From the NCBI GenBank assembly GCA_019055375.1, contig JAHQIW010004658.1:1-64000 (forward strand): a stretch of DNA of 64,000 nt, in the 5' to 3' direction. The DNA is from Parelaphostrongylus tenuis (Eukaryota > Nematoda > Chromadorea > Rhabditida > Metastrongylidae). This document shows, piece after piece, positions 22,200-34,518 of the stretch; the stretch's first letter is position 1; each line of letters begins with the position of its first letter. The translations under genes and the position numbers were made by a program. The notes beneath the pieces are model-generated. The model had not been told where the DNA came from. It saw nothing but the letters and a program-made list of their open reading frames with translations, and ran no database searches.

Positions 22200-23110
22200 G
22201 TGTATTCGAGTTGGTAATTCGTCAGGTGATCATTGTGACAACGTGAATTTCTGTTGTCGCATCGAATCGCCCTGATAAATTTGGGTATCATTCTCGTGAA
22301 GTAACTTCTCTTAATAGTGCCGTTTCATACGGCACAGCTGTTCACTTAGCCACCAACTTATATGATCTACTTGATAGGGGGCTTTTGGCTGACAAAAGAC
22401 TCTGAATGGAGATACCGCCGAAATGTGCTTATGTTGAAATGTTTCCACGAGCAAAGCGTAACATAACCATTTTCGTAAGGCGGCTGTAAACATTCGCAAA
22501 ACTATATGATTTGCATTTTAGGCAGCGATATATGCTCTATTAGTCGGTCACACATTAAGTTGTACATGAGATTGCGCTACGCTATGTGCCAAATAACAGA
22601 TGGCCAGCATGCATTGCCACCAAAGATGCATATCATATTCGATAACGACAACAGATCAACATCCGTCCTTCATACAAGGGCATCGTTGAAGGAGGTTCTT
22701 CATCCAAGCAAACCTCTACTTTATTGGAATTGACTCAATGTGGTAATGACCACTCACCTTCGACTCGAATCAGTAAGGCGATTGAATACACATACTGGTT
22801 TGCACGATGCACTGGTTTGCGGAAGCCGATCAGTATTCAAATTGATGCTCCTATTCTTTCGAACAAGTCTGATACCAAGTGGTGACTTTCTGGGAATCAA
22901 ATCATTGGAAAGCTCTGAACGCAACTTCGATCTGACGCTGTAAAGCTTTTATCAAAGTGCACTAACGAAAAAAGTGCTTCATTGAAGTAGCACTTTACCT
23001 CTTATGTGTGACTTAAACGGCAAGGGACAAGTTATCACGAAACGGCCACGTTCGTTGCTGCTCACTCTGCCTCAAAAGACAACGAGAACTTTGAAAGGGT
23101 TCGTATTCGA
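22200..23110 (-). other. Conserved block in srx intron 3, unidentified
   Basis: Conserved with 43.3-44.2 kb. The minus strand has longer readable runs than the surrounding intron (for example KLRSELSNDLIPRKS and, in copy B, KIDTHLSGRFDATTEIHVAR), broken by stops in both copies. It may be a transposon or an antisense gene relic. No motif recognised. Confidence 0.3.
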
Positions 23111-23848
23111 CCAATGTGTGTAAAAATATTTTCATCGTTCATAGAATTGTAGCATTCAAAAGTACACGGATCACAGTCATTCTAAACATGGAGCCATTTG
23201 GACGTAATATACGGGTTTTCCTATCTAAAAAGTGATAAATGAGTGAAGCATTTAGAGCTGGCCATTTAAAAGGGTAAAATTGTTGAATTATTTGTATCAG
23301 ACACTAAGATTTTAGGAATATCGACTTAGCCCAAATTTGCAAAGACCACTGCCATCCATTCAACGCAAAACTCCCTGATAAATTTGATGATATTTTATTA
23401 ACTTGAGAGTATTCTAGGACCGGCTTAGCTTCAGGTGAACATCAACATCCAAGTGCGCTTCTAAATCTAACTGCAAACTGCAGCAAGCACTCAATCCTTG
23501 TTATAACGACCTTCAGGGATTTTTTTGATATTTACATTTACTAGTCATATGCCGTTGAAAATCAAAAGCAGATGGGAACTGCCAAAACGTCAATTGTTAA
23601 TCATAGATTAATGTAACACCTCATGTTTCGCTTAAAGAAGAAAATAAGGTATTGAATCATGACCGAGGTTGATAGGTAGTCGGTCTTGGGAATAAAAATC
23701 AGATATATAAAATCAACTCCAAATATAGATCGCGTTAAGTCGTTAGTAGCCATGGAATATGCGTGACATGAAAGAAAACATATTGGACTGTGATGTTTGC
23801 ACAAACTTTTAGACTGTCGTTTTCTATCACATAGCGCTCTTATTTCAG

Positions 23849-24021
23849 CCGATAGCTGTTTCCTCGTTTTCGATACGGAGGAGTGGAAACGGAAGGGTTC
23901 TAATACATTGTGCGGATACATCATGGGAGTCTTCGTAGAGTTCTACACTTATGTGGGCACTGTGGCTCTGGTGTTTCTTTTCGACTGCATCACGTTCATC
24001 TTTCTGAGAGTTGAGCACATG
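23849..24021 (+). CDS. srx copy A exon 4
   Basis: Acceptor TATTTCAG, donor GTAAGT, 173 nt. Encodes the second extracellular loop with its cysteine (TLCGYI) and TM5 (VFLFDCITFIFLR). Confidence 0.88.
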
Positions 24022-25399
24022 GTAAGTAGTGAACTAATTGGTTAATATAATAGTCATTCAACTCTGATATGACAAAAAAGGCTTAGATCAGTGGACACCT
24101 GAAAACCTCTTGCTTGGTTAGGAGACTGAGGCAAGGTTACGCTTTCCTTGGACGCTCCTGTTTTGCGTTTTACCATCGAGCAGCACGCTCTCCTTTCTTT
24201 CAAACTAGTCTAACCTTTTTTTTCCAGTGAGCAGTAGCTCTGAATTTTGACAGGTAGCATATAAGGATCCGGACTAGAGTGCTCACGAAAGATAAAGCTC
24301 TTCGAGTACTCAGGTCGCATCTTCTTAGCATCGGGTGCTGTTAAATTTGCAAAGGCGAGGCAACTTGTCTGATCTCAATAGAATGACAGATCACCTTTCT
24401 TTACCTGACATGGAAATAGGACAGCATGACTATAGAAGACAATGCGAGTAGTAGATTGGGCTGGTTTTCTCAATCGCTTTTCTGGAAGCTGTCAAATAGT
24501 TGGGTACTGTGTTGGAGTGCAGTCACTTCGGATTTGTGATTAGCAAAAGCGCGGTGGACTTTGCGAATTTTTTCTCTGTTGGCGTATCAGCTTATGTGTC
24601 TTTGGAGTAACTACCTTTGGCTTAGTTTCGCTTTCTCGACTTTTACAGGGCAAGCGTAAGCGTGCTACTTCAGCCAATCGTAGTCCTCGCTAATGATTCT
24701 ATATCATCATCTTTCCAGAATTCCTTCCAAAGGAAAAACAATGGTTTAAGTTGTGTAAAATTTTCGGACAATAGCGGCATCGGTTAGGCAAAACTTTGAT
24801 TCACTATGTTGCGCATTACTTGTTTGTGATACTTTTCAATGGGTGATTCCGATGTCCATTACTGAAAGTGAGCCATATAGTGACCTGAAATAAATGGTTT
24901 TGCTCATCGTGATAAGCACAGCCTGAAATGATGTGAGATTAGGCAAGTCTTCTCAATTCTGTGCAACCCAATAGTGTAGAACTAGGATCCTTTTCATAAC
25001 AAAGGTTATAAGGCCTATTTACTTTGGTGCGTTTAACTGTTTGATACAAAAGTTTACCTACAAAGTTTACCTTGCTAAGCTCTAACTGTAATTACTGGAT
25101 AGTTGCAGGTTTTTTACCGCTGCATCCGCCGATGGGGCAGATAAGAGCTCATTAACTGAAGGTGGCACCACCTCTGTCCGGTGTACCTGTAACACCTCTA
25201 ATTGGTAGCTTTGAGACGGATTGCGTCGTACGAAAGAGTGTATGGGGTGTACTGACTCGACAAAAAGAGGAGGTTCAGTTCCTGATCCGATTTGCGTTTT
25301 GAGCAGCACGTGATCATTCTAGAACTCGTTCATTCTCCGGCATTTCTCCGTTGTTCGTTCAGTTCCTTACCTCGAGAAAGGCGCATTTTTTGGTTGCTT

Positions 25400-26420
25400 T
25401 CAAAGAATGAGTGTTGATAGCTTGTTTCTGAAAAAATTTAGTAGCAGAGCCTGAATCGCGGGAAAGTCTAAATGTACTTTATTTTAAAGATGTCTTTATC
25501 ATTGCGCTATGGCAGCAAAAAAATTGAGCTCCTCATTCAAACATTCATCTGCTGGGTAAAGCTTTTCTCTAAGCTTTTCAATAATTTTTTGATAGTATAG
25601 ACCTTGGAAATTCCAGTAATGTATTCAATTTTTGGAAAAGACTTTTTGTCACGTTGCCACAGCCATAAGAGATTGAATTTCGCAAATTTGGATCATTTTC
25701 GATATCCGCACCTTTTTGATTCTTCGAGAAAAATGAGCAGTTTAACTTTTCTGAAATTGTTACGTTATCTAATTTCACAAATCTCATATATTTTAGCGGT
25801 ATGTTTTATTTTAAAATGGCTTCAGTAATGCGTTGTGACAGCAAAAATGAATTTTTTTTCTTTCTCAACCAAACCATTTCTTGCTAAACAAGGTTTTCCT
25901 CTAGAACTTTTAGTATCATTCGATGGCTTAACTCTCCGCAAATCCAAAATTGTGCTTGGTATTTAGAAAAAACTTTTTGGTGCGTTGTAACAGCCGAAAG
26001 AAGGTCAAATTTTGCGCAGCGCGACATTGGACACCAAACCATCGCGCTTGTACAATGTCTTAGTATGATTTCGCAACATTGTCACTATGCCACTACGCCT
26101 TTTTGCGGCGCCGATTTGCGAAACTCAATTTCTTTTGGCTGTTACAGCGCACTAAGCAATCGTTTCCAAAAAACGTTCTTGAAGTTGTCAAGATTTATGC
26201 TATCGAAAGTACATCAAAAGTTTATGTGAAAAGCTTTCTCCAGCGTGAAATTTTCAAATGATGAGCACAATACTAATTTTGCTGTTATAGAACAGTAAAA
26301 AGACCATTTCAACTATAAAGTACATTCAAAATCTCTTGATATTCAAGCTATCGATTGCGTACTGAAAATTCGAAAGTAATCAAAAAAGGTTTTTTTGCGA
26401 GAACTGGAAGAGGGGATGAT
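25400..26420 (+). repeat. Array of diverged ~150-bp satellite units, srx A intron 4
   Basis: About six to seven units. Cores of the type GTTGTAACAGC occur near 25,505, 25,650, 25,830, 25,983, 26,140 and 26,281, a spacing of 141-180 bp. The copy B intron has the equivalent array at 46,620-47,640. Confidence 0.6.
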
Positions 26421-26591
26421 GGATAGCGGAATAATGCACCATGAGGCCTCTTGCGTCAGCAGGCTAAAAAAACCTTTGTAAGGGTGTTCGCGGATTATTT
26501 CATATTATTTTTTGTTTGAGTAAAGAGTTGGTTTTGATGTACACGTTTTGAAAATTTGATGTAACAAGTTTCATGAATTTGTGGTTTCAAG

Positions 26592-26678
26592 AGCGTGAAG
26601 TCTCATGAACCCAATGGTATCCGCATAAATGCCGCCCTACGAAGAAAGCGAAAAATGAAAATCCGCTTCTTTAAACAG
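26592..26678 (+). CDS. srx copy A exon 5
   Basis: 87 nt, third intracellular loop, ending in KMKIRFFKQ before GTAAAA. The acceptor (GGTTTCAAG) is not a strong consensus, so the start could be nine bases further on. Length and phase agree with copy B. Confidence 0.65.
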
Positions 26679-26774
26679 GTAAAACGATCATTTACATTAG
26701 AAGAGGATTAGATATTCCAAGAAATCTAGTGAGAAGCATCTTGAACGTTTTTTTTATTATCATATTGGCTTTAG

Positions 26775-26907
26775 ACGCTGAGCGAAAACACACTGTCTCA
26801 TCTTCCTACATGTTAGCGCTAATTACATCCGCTCCGCTTTTCGAGAATCATTGGGCTGTCTTCTTCACTGGCACCTTCTTATGGGAACTGTGTTTCACTC
26901 TGGATGG
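26775..26907 (+). pseudogene. srx copy A exon 6 (two 1-bp insertions)
   Basis: Acceptor TTTAG, donor GTAAGT. Compared with the 131-nt copy B exon it has an extra base near 26,800 and another near 26,830. Only the last half reads in the Srx frame (ENHWAVFF ... WELCFTLDG). Confidence 0.75.
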
Positions 26908-27769
26908 GTAAGTGCTATATTAACGTGATCTCAAACGTATCATCACTTATATATGGTTGGTACTCATTAGAAGGAGTATTATGCAGAATGATACAAAAGT
27001 GAATGTAGATGAAACAGCGAATATAACTATCAATAATGTAATCTGATAGAACATTTCAAGCTTTTCACAAGTCTGCTTAAGGCATCTCTAGTGGTAATGA
27101 AAGGTTTGAAAATTTCCTGCAATCTGCGAGTTCTTAGCTCGGGAGTGCTGAGAGTGCCCTATTTCTTTCTCAATTGTTTGACTACATTGAGCAAAAATTT
27201 TTTATCGTGTAATTCTATGAAAAAACTTATTAATGTCCATTTTCGGCGTGGTATTTAGCATTCAGATTGCGTGTAGCTGCCCATGAATAAAAAGATAAAG
27301 CTTTTGAAGGTTTCGCCACCCTAAACAATATGCTCGTTTATTTGATTCTATTGTTCATTGATAGAGGATGAGAGTATACACATCTAATTTATACAAAAGC
27401 TCGCGATGTTCCACCATGAAATCACTGCTGCTGACCATTTTGATACATATCTGGTACCAATATGGTTGGCTCTGAGAAAAGAAAACATTGAGGAGCTCTG
27501 CATGCGCGGTCAAACCACCTCATGTATTTCTTCAAAACACTCCTAAACGCCTAGCTCACCACGGTCTTTGTTGAAAGAAACTACTAATAAAGAGGAAAGC
27601 GCACCAGCTGCAAAGGGAAAGTTACTGTAGTTAGGAATGAGTTCGAAAATGGCTGTGCACCATTGGAGTGACAGTGCTTTTCTCCAGTCTTGGAATGCAG
27701 CAAAAAAATTCAAATTTTTTCGTAGAAACTTCGTACTTCATGATTTGTTTTAGCAAACTTTGTGAATCG

Positions 27770-27907
27770 GTTAACACTCCTTGGATCAGTCATATGTGAT
27801 TTACAGCCTCATCGTTGTTCTGTTCCACTTTCGTTACTCTCATCTCGGTATGAAAACGCCGGTCAAACAAATCACGGTGAGGTTCCATATCGCCTTTTTT
27901 CAGCGTC
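27770..27907 (-). pseudogene. Exon-like antisense block downstream of srx A
   Basis: On the minus strand, starting after CCTTACAG, the frame reads TLKKGDMEPHRDLF then DRRFHTEMR and VEQNNDEAV, followed by a frameshift. The copy B counterpart stays open further. Highly charged and coding-like; product unknown. Confidence 0.35.
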
Positions 27908-28356
27908 CTGTAAGGATAATTTACAGATTTCGATTTCTATCGTATTGGTAATCGTTTTCAGAAAGTTCAAAACGTGAAGATATAATTCAAGTAAACGGAC
28001 AATGAAGCAGATAGTATCTCTCAACTGGCTCATCAGTAAAGATTTAAAGACATGGATTTGGAAATTTCTCGTTTTGTTAACATTCACTCGTAAAATAGCT
28101 CAAACATCGGTACGAAATTGCTTGTTGCGAACTGGTGAATTGTGGTACATAAGAATAAAGCCATTAGCATTGTTGACTTCGGAGTGATATGTAATGTTCT
28201 CAGCTTAATTAAGCATTTTTGGTGGTTACTGAATGGCATAGTGTACAATGACACTGGTCCATCACCACTGTTTCAGTCGATGATTTGGCTGGTAGACCAA
28301 AATAAATCCATAATATCGACTGTTTTTAGAACCTCGTGATAAACATTCGAATTATT

Positions 28357-28520
28357 CCAAAAAGAGAATGTTTTAAGCCTAAACGGGTTGGTACGCCAGG
28401 GGCATACACCGGTGTTTCGGAGGTCAATACGGACTGACCGAGGAGGCTGAAACCTTCGAGACACCTGTGTGTGTCCTGGGGTACCAACCTCGTTTAAGCT
28501 TAAAACATTCTCTTTTTTGG
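28357..28520. mobile_element. 164-bp foldback MITE
   Basis: Nearly perfect hairpin. The left end CCAAAAAGAGAATGTTTTAA is the reverse complement of the right end TTAAAACATTCTCTTTTTTGG apart from one extra A, and the arms continue as ACGGGTTGGTACGCCAGG/CCTGGGGTACCAACC. Flanked by a direct repeat AATTATT (28,350-28,356 and 28,521-28,527), or GAATTATT if one terminal base is assigned to the target. A 7-8 bp duplication would suit a hAT-like origin; no transposase is present. Confidence 0.85.
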
Positions 28521-28749
28521 AATTATTTCGATTGTATAAGTACTCGTTGCAAGCCCCATAACAGGTCTGACCTGTTATGAGGTTTGCGGCGCCTGTTTCG
28601 TCTTTACGGAATCCTCAGTAGCAGAGTGCCTCTCGGTTCAGCCGATTCTCTTGGGATATACCCCTATATCAAGAAATCAATGCTGGATAAATAATCAGCG
28701 CAAGTCAAGTGACAAAAATATCATTGCAATGATCACAATCGAATGATCG

Positions 28750-29890
28750 CGGCTGATGGAATAAGCCATATCCTATCCTCGAACGCTTATATGAACTCTT
28801 TGTCGTGTTTTTATTACGCTCTGCGGCTTTGTTTTTGATCTGAAACGTTTTTGATAGTATGAATTTGAATGCAACTGGATAACAGTCTTCACTTATGTGT
28901 GGCTCCAGCATGTTTTCTATTCGTCTTCTCTTTCCCGCTATAACGGTCCACACTATCGACCTCTGTCGAATATGGTGACGTATGCGGCCTCATTCCGTAA
29001 TTTTAAACTCAACGCCACCTGGAAATTTAGACGGCCGAGATTAGCTGCGAACACGTTGCTCATCGTATTAGTGGTCGCCCCACAAAGTCCAAAATTTTTT
29101 GAAGTCCATTGCTTTTTTTCGTCCTTCTGCATTCTGTTCTTCTTATCATGTAATCGACCCATCTGCCTGGCTATAAGTTTATACATTTGAATCTCGAAGA
29201 TACGATAGTCTTCGAAGATATGAGCTACGTAATTGACTAGATGTCATGGTTACCGAGCACTTATTGGAAGACTTTGTTTGATTGCCTGTGGGTGGCTCTT
29301 AGCTTTTTTGACTTGATTGAAGTATCGTTCCACGTCTATGCGCATAACAAAGAGCCGAAAAAAATGTTCCATAGAAAAGGTTAACGTGGAGTATAGGGCT
29401 CGTTTTATGATAGGCGCTTTTTCAAGAAGCCAGAAATAAAGCTTCTCATGATGTTCCTCTTCTTAGTTTAGAAGCTTTTCTATAATATTCTTCAAATGAT
29501 TGTAAGTTCCCGTAGGAAGTGACCCCGTAACCAAAGGACATCTAATTTGATTTGCTTTGCTTGGACCTTGGACTACTCATATACTGTATCTGTCCTCTAT
29601 ATTCCTTTTCTACGCTTTTCCTAGTTCAATGAGCATTGCCTCTGTTTCGCTAATACTTCTCGGTAGATAGCGACTCATTTGCGAGACGAAGGATTCATTA
29701 GAATTCCATCCAATTGTATGCCCCCTACATTCTCTGGAAGCGCAAGTGGGATCTACATTAGTGCCATTTGTTTTGAATCTCAATTTGACCTTTAGCCCTT
29801 TTTGACCTCTAGAGGAAGAGATAAATGGGAAATATGCTGAAGTTCGCACAATTTTGAACACGAACCGTACAAGTGTTGAGGTCAGTTTAT
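28750..29890 (-). pseudogene. RTE-type reverse transcriptase relic, minus strand (R-A2)
   Basis: Homologous to 9.05-9.78 kb but longer at its C-terminal side. On the minus strand ISETEAMLIELGKA follows a corrupted catalytic block. Further on, QLRSSYLRRLSYLRDSN corresponds to the RTE LRSSDLR..SRLRDPAEY region. Past that, the identity of the charged stretch toward 28,750 is uncertain. Confidence 0.55.
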
Positions 29891-30029
29891 TCATAAGTAA
29901 GCTCTTCTCCAGCCCTATCCTTTTAAAAAAGAACCGGCGAGCTATGCATGAGTACTCATCGCTTCATCACCTTAGTATTACAGTAAATGATCAAGCATCA
30001 TTCCTCTGCCCCCAGAGAGCCTTCGGTAC

Positions 30030-33000
30030 GAAGCGTCGGGTAGGGCGAGTACGATGACTCGGGGAAAATTTCAGAACAGAATAAGGCCATCAAAATCGGA
30101 ATGGAAATCAATGTGACAATTCGTAACTATAACGCACGTACACTAGAATACAAGTCTTCTGCAAAAGATTGGGAAATATATGCAAGAAGGCTAAATCACA
30201 ACATCATCGGCTCGATTACGAAAAGATAACGCCACCCATTCCACGCGTTATCTATGACATCAAAGAACAACTTTTTCTGGAAGCATGGCATGGTATATGT
30301 GTCGGTAGCGTTTGCCTTCTCGTTAGAACGTATTTTTCTATAATCGATTTATATAAATAGCTATCTATCAGGATCGGACATGAACGATGTGGATTGATTC
30401 AGATTTGCCCATTTTCGTGCCTACGCAATATTATCCCGTTATGCTGAAGGCGCAGTCGAAACGTTCTATGTAAACTTGAAGAATTTTCTAAGTGCCATAC
30501 ACTTTTTTCAAGATCATCAAGGAATATTTAAGTGCAAAACATCTAGTAAAGGGCCTGAAGAGAGTCAATTTGGGACAAGTGGACTGGAATGTATTGAAAG
30601 GTGTCAGGTTACCTAAGACGATTATGACATCTGAAATGATAGTATCATACAGTTCCAGAAGCCTTATTTGCAGCGGTGGACGTTTGAGTTTTTCAATGAA
30701 AAGTGGCACAACGTGATAGACCAAAATATCAGTAAATCGAAGGTTTTCTCACAGATGTAGCTCTTTCCAAATTTCACACTATGAGACTATCACCTTCTCC
30801 GCGTAATATTCCATTTGCCGCAAAATGAGAAGAAAAAATGCTAAATTAACAACGAAATTCTAGAGCTATTGTGAGGTCGTGTGTATTCAGATCACTGGGT
30901 GGCTCTGCAGAAAATCCTGTCACGAACAATATCGATTATGAGCATGAACTGCTGATCCAATTCTTCACGTTAACGCTTCAAAAGATGAGAGACCTAAAGT
31001 CCACCAAAAAGGGTCCATCTTCTAAACTTACGCTAATATGCTAACATGAAAATGCGCCTACCGCAGGCAAGCGACAGCTCACGTTGAATACGCAAAACAC
31101 TTTAAAGAAGCGATAAAACGTTTCTCGAAGAAAGAGGAGCAACACTTTTTGCCGCTCACTGCAGAATGTGCAAAAAGCACCTGCGACGCTAGTAGAGAGT
31201 TTGTGGTCCCATCAATTCTAAAGTATCTGTAGTACCATCAAGGATTTTCCATTGTACTTTTGGTAATCTTTGAAGGCTTACACCTCTGGCTACTGCGCTA
31301 TCAACTGCTTTTGAAAAGGTTTTTTTTTACACTGTAGTAGGAAGGCAACATTTATGTTTCAAATGAGCATATCTTTCATAAAACCGACCTCTTTACTCTG
31401 ATAACTACAAGTAACTTTTAATTGCGTAAGCTTTGACAATCCCAACACTATGAATATTTCCTAGAAAAATCGTTTCGCTTCAGTGTAACAAAAATAGAAT
31501 GAGTCTTACATAAGCGGCTCATCTGCATGTCGGCTAGTGTGTACTGGCTGTGGACCGGTAATGCGTGATCTATAGATAATGCAGGTATGATTCACATATA
31601 AAATACGGTTTTTGTTGATGAACTGAGGGTTTTTTCTCTGTTTTGAAGAAACCCCAGATAAAACGTATGACTCTGATGTTACAAAATTTCCTCTACACGT
31701 TCATATACTTCTCGTGCTCTCAGCGTAGTATTAGTAGAAGCGCGAACGGTGTAAAACATAATATCATTTTGGAAGCCCACAGCTTTATGGAAGTAGTTCT
31801 GTAAAAGCCGTCATGTGGTGCAGTAGTCAGGATTTTAGGTTTTCAAATGACCACTAAAGGTGCAACGGAAGTTTCTGATGAGACCGCAACTGCTTCAAAA
31901 ATCATGGGACTATAACTTGCCACGAGTCCTTTCTACCACGCACACTGAAACTTTGCTAGTTAAATGACCAAAATGATTTTCTTCTTTCACCCTGTCAGAA
32001 CAGTTGCGGCGTCCAGAAGGGCAATGGAAAAGTCATTCAAGATTCCTATTTGAACATCTTCGATAGCTATGCTCTCTTACACTCATACGAATAAAAATTA
32101 AACACTTAGTACAAAAAGGACAGGACCAGAACTCTTGAAGAATCTGCCACCAGCTCTCATCAACACCTTGTTTAGACCCTTTCCTCGTTATCTGATAAAA
32201 TATAAGTTTCTCAGTCAATGGTTAACCAGGGACTGTGTAATGGTTCAAGAAAAACCTCTACGACGTTGGCAATAATGGCCTAATTAGCTTGCTGCCCATC
32301 GTCTATAAAAGAAACTCTTTACTCAAGTCATCCCAAACACCATGATATACAAAACCAAGGACAGCCATACAACTTCGAAATGCAATATATGTGATAGTTG
32401 TTTTTTAGCCAACATATCATGTGGTCTTTTATGGGGTCACTTATGAAGCAAGATGCGCACTTGTTTCGCCAGTGACAACCTCATCAGTCGGGCAGCGCCC
32501 TTCATTTCGGCCAATCCTCTCAGGGGCCCCTTCATTTCGCTATGAAGAGTAGACGACGACAAACGATTTACTCTGCCGTCAAATGAAATAAATCATTATA
32601 TCGGAAGTGTTTTACATTCGACTTCTCATGGCTGGTATTTTTGAAACACCCAAGCTTATAGAGTGATGTAGGGACCCCTGAGAGGATTGGCTGGGACAAA
32701 AGTTACTGCCTGACTGATGAGGGCTGAAGAGCGAAACACGTGCGTCGTGCTCTATAAGTTTTCATGAAAGACCATGTGACATGTTGGCTGAAAAAATAAT
32801 CATCAAAAATATTGTATTTTTGAAATTAGTCTCAAAGAGCACTCGAAATGAGAGGTACGAAATTTCGAGACTTACCAGTGTTATAGACAGCCTTCCCACG
32901 ATAACAGAAATCACTGAGATTTTATGAGCACAGAAGACCTCTCTGTTTTGCTTCATCGACTTGGAAAAGTCTTGGATTTAGTTGAAACAGAAGGAGCCAA

Positions 33001-33545
33001 ACATGCACTAGCAGCTTGTCGGTCTTTACTAAGTACATAACGATTTTGAACTAGTTATATAGAAAGTTTGCAAGCGAAACTATACTACTTTATGATGAAA
33101 ATTGATAGAATAATCTTCTTCCTCTTTTTCTCTGTCTTCTTTCTTCTTCTTCATCTTTACTTAGCTTGTTACATCAATCTGATAACACCAGACACATGCA
33201 TACAGGCATCAGCCAAGCGAAACGAATGTTAACTGATTCCGACAACGATTGTGGAATGATTAATTTACGAATAAATCTCACAAAACTATGTTCTTGAAGA
33301 AACGTATTGATTTTGTAGACGAGAATAGCTACCATGGATGTTGAGCGCTCCACAGGAAGACCAGCGAGTCGATTGCCCAAAGTCTTTACGAAAAGCATAG
33401 ATGAAAGATGCGCAGCCCAACAAACTGCTAGAGCGAGAAGGACCCACTGGGCTACTGTTACACGTGAGAAGGAGAAGTGCAAGTGTTGCTGGTGCCCACT
33501 TGAGTCACTCGCGATCAACGGGGCGACAGGTGATACGGGCTAAAC
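30030..33545 (+). pseudogene. RTE retrotransposon relic (R-A2) with nested foldback
   Basis: In order: EN start TIRNYNARTLE at about 30,120; EN remains to about 30,780; linker resembling KRFSKKEEQHF at about 31,110; NLPPALINTLF at about 32,145; a foldback at 32,407-32,789; RT fragment FCFIDLEKSWI at about 32,945; then the C-terminal region RPASRLPKVFTKSIDER to about 33,520, with CCWCPLESL near the end. The thumb region is missing, as in R-A1. The terminal GACAGGTGATACGGG resembles the repeat tail of the RTE ending at 53.53 kb. Stops throughout. Confidence 0.72.
32407..32789. mobile_element. 383-bp foldback element in R-A2
   Basis: Left arm (AGCCAACATATCATGTGGTC ... CCAATCCTCTCAGGGGCCCC) is mirrored by the right arm (GGGACCCCTGAGAGGATTGG ... 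GACATGTTGGCT) with scattered mismatches; arms about 130 bp. The same element at the same place in R-B shows it predates that duplication. No protein encoded. Confidence 0.85.
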
Positions 33546-34099
33546 CCGTGCTTTCATATTCTGCTTAAGATTTGCGTCATATTTGATTTATCTGTTGTTT
33601 GTAGTTCAGATTCAGTCACTAGAGTTCCGTGTCTTATGACCCTCTACTCGCTGTATACTGTAATCGTGTGTGAATTTTTTCCAGCTACTAGGAAAACAGC
33701 TCCAGGTATTATAGTTGTTATAGCTTCAAACCGTTTGTCACAGTATTTCCCCGCAGTCGTTTGCTATAAACTGCAAAATTTTTGTCGGCGACTGAGTTTA
33801 CGATTATTTTACTACTCTCCATAGAGTTTGTCTCCATTCATCACCGTGGTTAGTGTTCGAAATGTGTGGATAAGAAAATATTAAATAGGATTTGACATAA
33901 CTTGACACTGCAAAATACTTCCAAGAGTCGACAAGAACTTTTTATTAGATATAACTACATTAACGAATATCACATATCAAATACCAGATATCCTCATAGA
34001 AAGATCAATGTCGCTTTTACGAATAAACATGTAGATTGTAAAGCTCAGTACCAACCGAGAGTAGAACAACGAAAGACTGCTATCTTCATCAATGTCAAT

Positions 34100-34284
34100 A
34101 AACAAACAACCATTTTACATATGCAATCGACAATGGAATCACCAATTGAAGACATCAATGAAATAACACTTTTTTTGATGGAATCGTCGGAAGAGATTGT
34201 GTGCAGAAGTCGTAACAGACAGATTTCTCCTCCGCTTGAACGACGTTTCTCACTGTGTGGAAGATGTGTGATTTATGCAAATTA
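34100..34284 (-). pseudogene. Downstream exon of the same gene, L-B copy (frameshifted)
   Basis: Minus-strand sequence following a 53-nt intron whose acceptor is a weak TTTCAAG. Matches to VQAEEKS and to the later FHQKKVLF segment are visible but sit in different frames, so this copy has indels relative to copy C. Lower boundary approximate. Confidence 0.35.
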
Positions 34285-34337
34285 CTTGAAATAAAAGGTT
34301 CTTTGAGACTATAAGAGAGGAAGATTTGAATGGTTAC

Positions 34338-34518
34338 TGGTGTCTTGGGCAGCAAGATAACTTATTGTCCTTTGCCTCTTCATCTTCCTCAAAACCACTT
34401 CTAATGCTAGTAGTTGAAATGTGACTTTTAATTCCATGAGTGGTTGATCGTTGAGGTAGAAAATTACCATAAAATGTGAAAACATCAATACCAAACAAAA
34501 CTTAAAGAAGTCGGGAGT
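34338..34518 (-). pseudogene. Exon of unrecognised membrane-protein gene, L-B copy (splice sites lost)
   Basis: Also 181 nt, and fully open in the frame that ends RTISYLAAQ. The acceptor has changed from ATTCAG to ATTCAA and the donor from GTAAGT to GTAACC, so normal splicing of this exon is doubtful. Exact conservation of exon length over three diverged copies argues that the sequence was once under coding constraint. Family not recognised. Confidence 0.45.

Larger units (their letters stand above)
20523..26907 (+). pseudogene. Srx-family 7TM chemoreceptor gene, copy A (frameshifted in exon 6)
   Basis: Six exons can be joined with consistent phases: 20,523-20,594; 21,335-21,495; 21,815-22,038; 23,849-24,021; 26,592-26,678; 26,775-26,907. 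They give about 282 residues of a nematode serpentine receptor, near the usual length for Srx; a final short tail exon is not located. Family marks are GLVSNGTALLALRYNPAL and FGFLCFSHTVANIG (TM1-TM2), LNRAV after TM3, CWIIGFFHVVPNFW (TM4), LCGYIMGVFVEFY (TM5), KIRFFKQ before TM6 and ELCFTLDG at TM7. Such receptors act in sensory-neuron cilia in chemosensation. Exon 6 is 133 nt versus 131 in copy B, with two one-base insertions near 26,800 and 26,830, so the copy is a pseudogene unless these are sequence errors. A SINE sits in intron 1. Confidence 0.82.

Noticed and set aside
28897..29190. 97-codon plus-strand frame and its minus-strand shadows as genes
   Set aside because: The region belongs to the decayed minus-strand RTE, and the frames are not maintained at 50.1-50.4 kb.
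33334..33543. Small arginine-rich gene
   Set aside because: It is the C-terminal end of the R-A2 RTE relic (CCWCPLESL and the GACAGGTGATAC tail).
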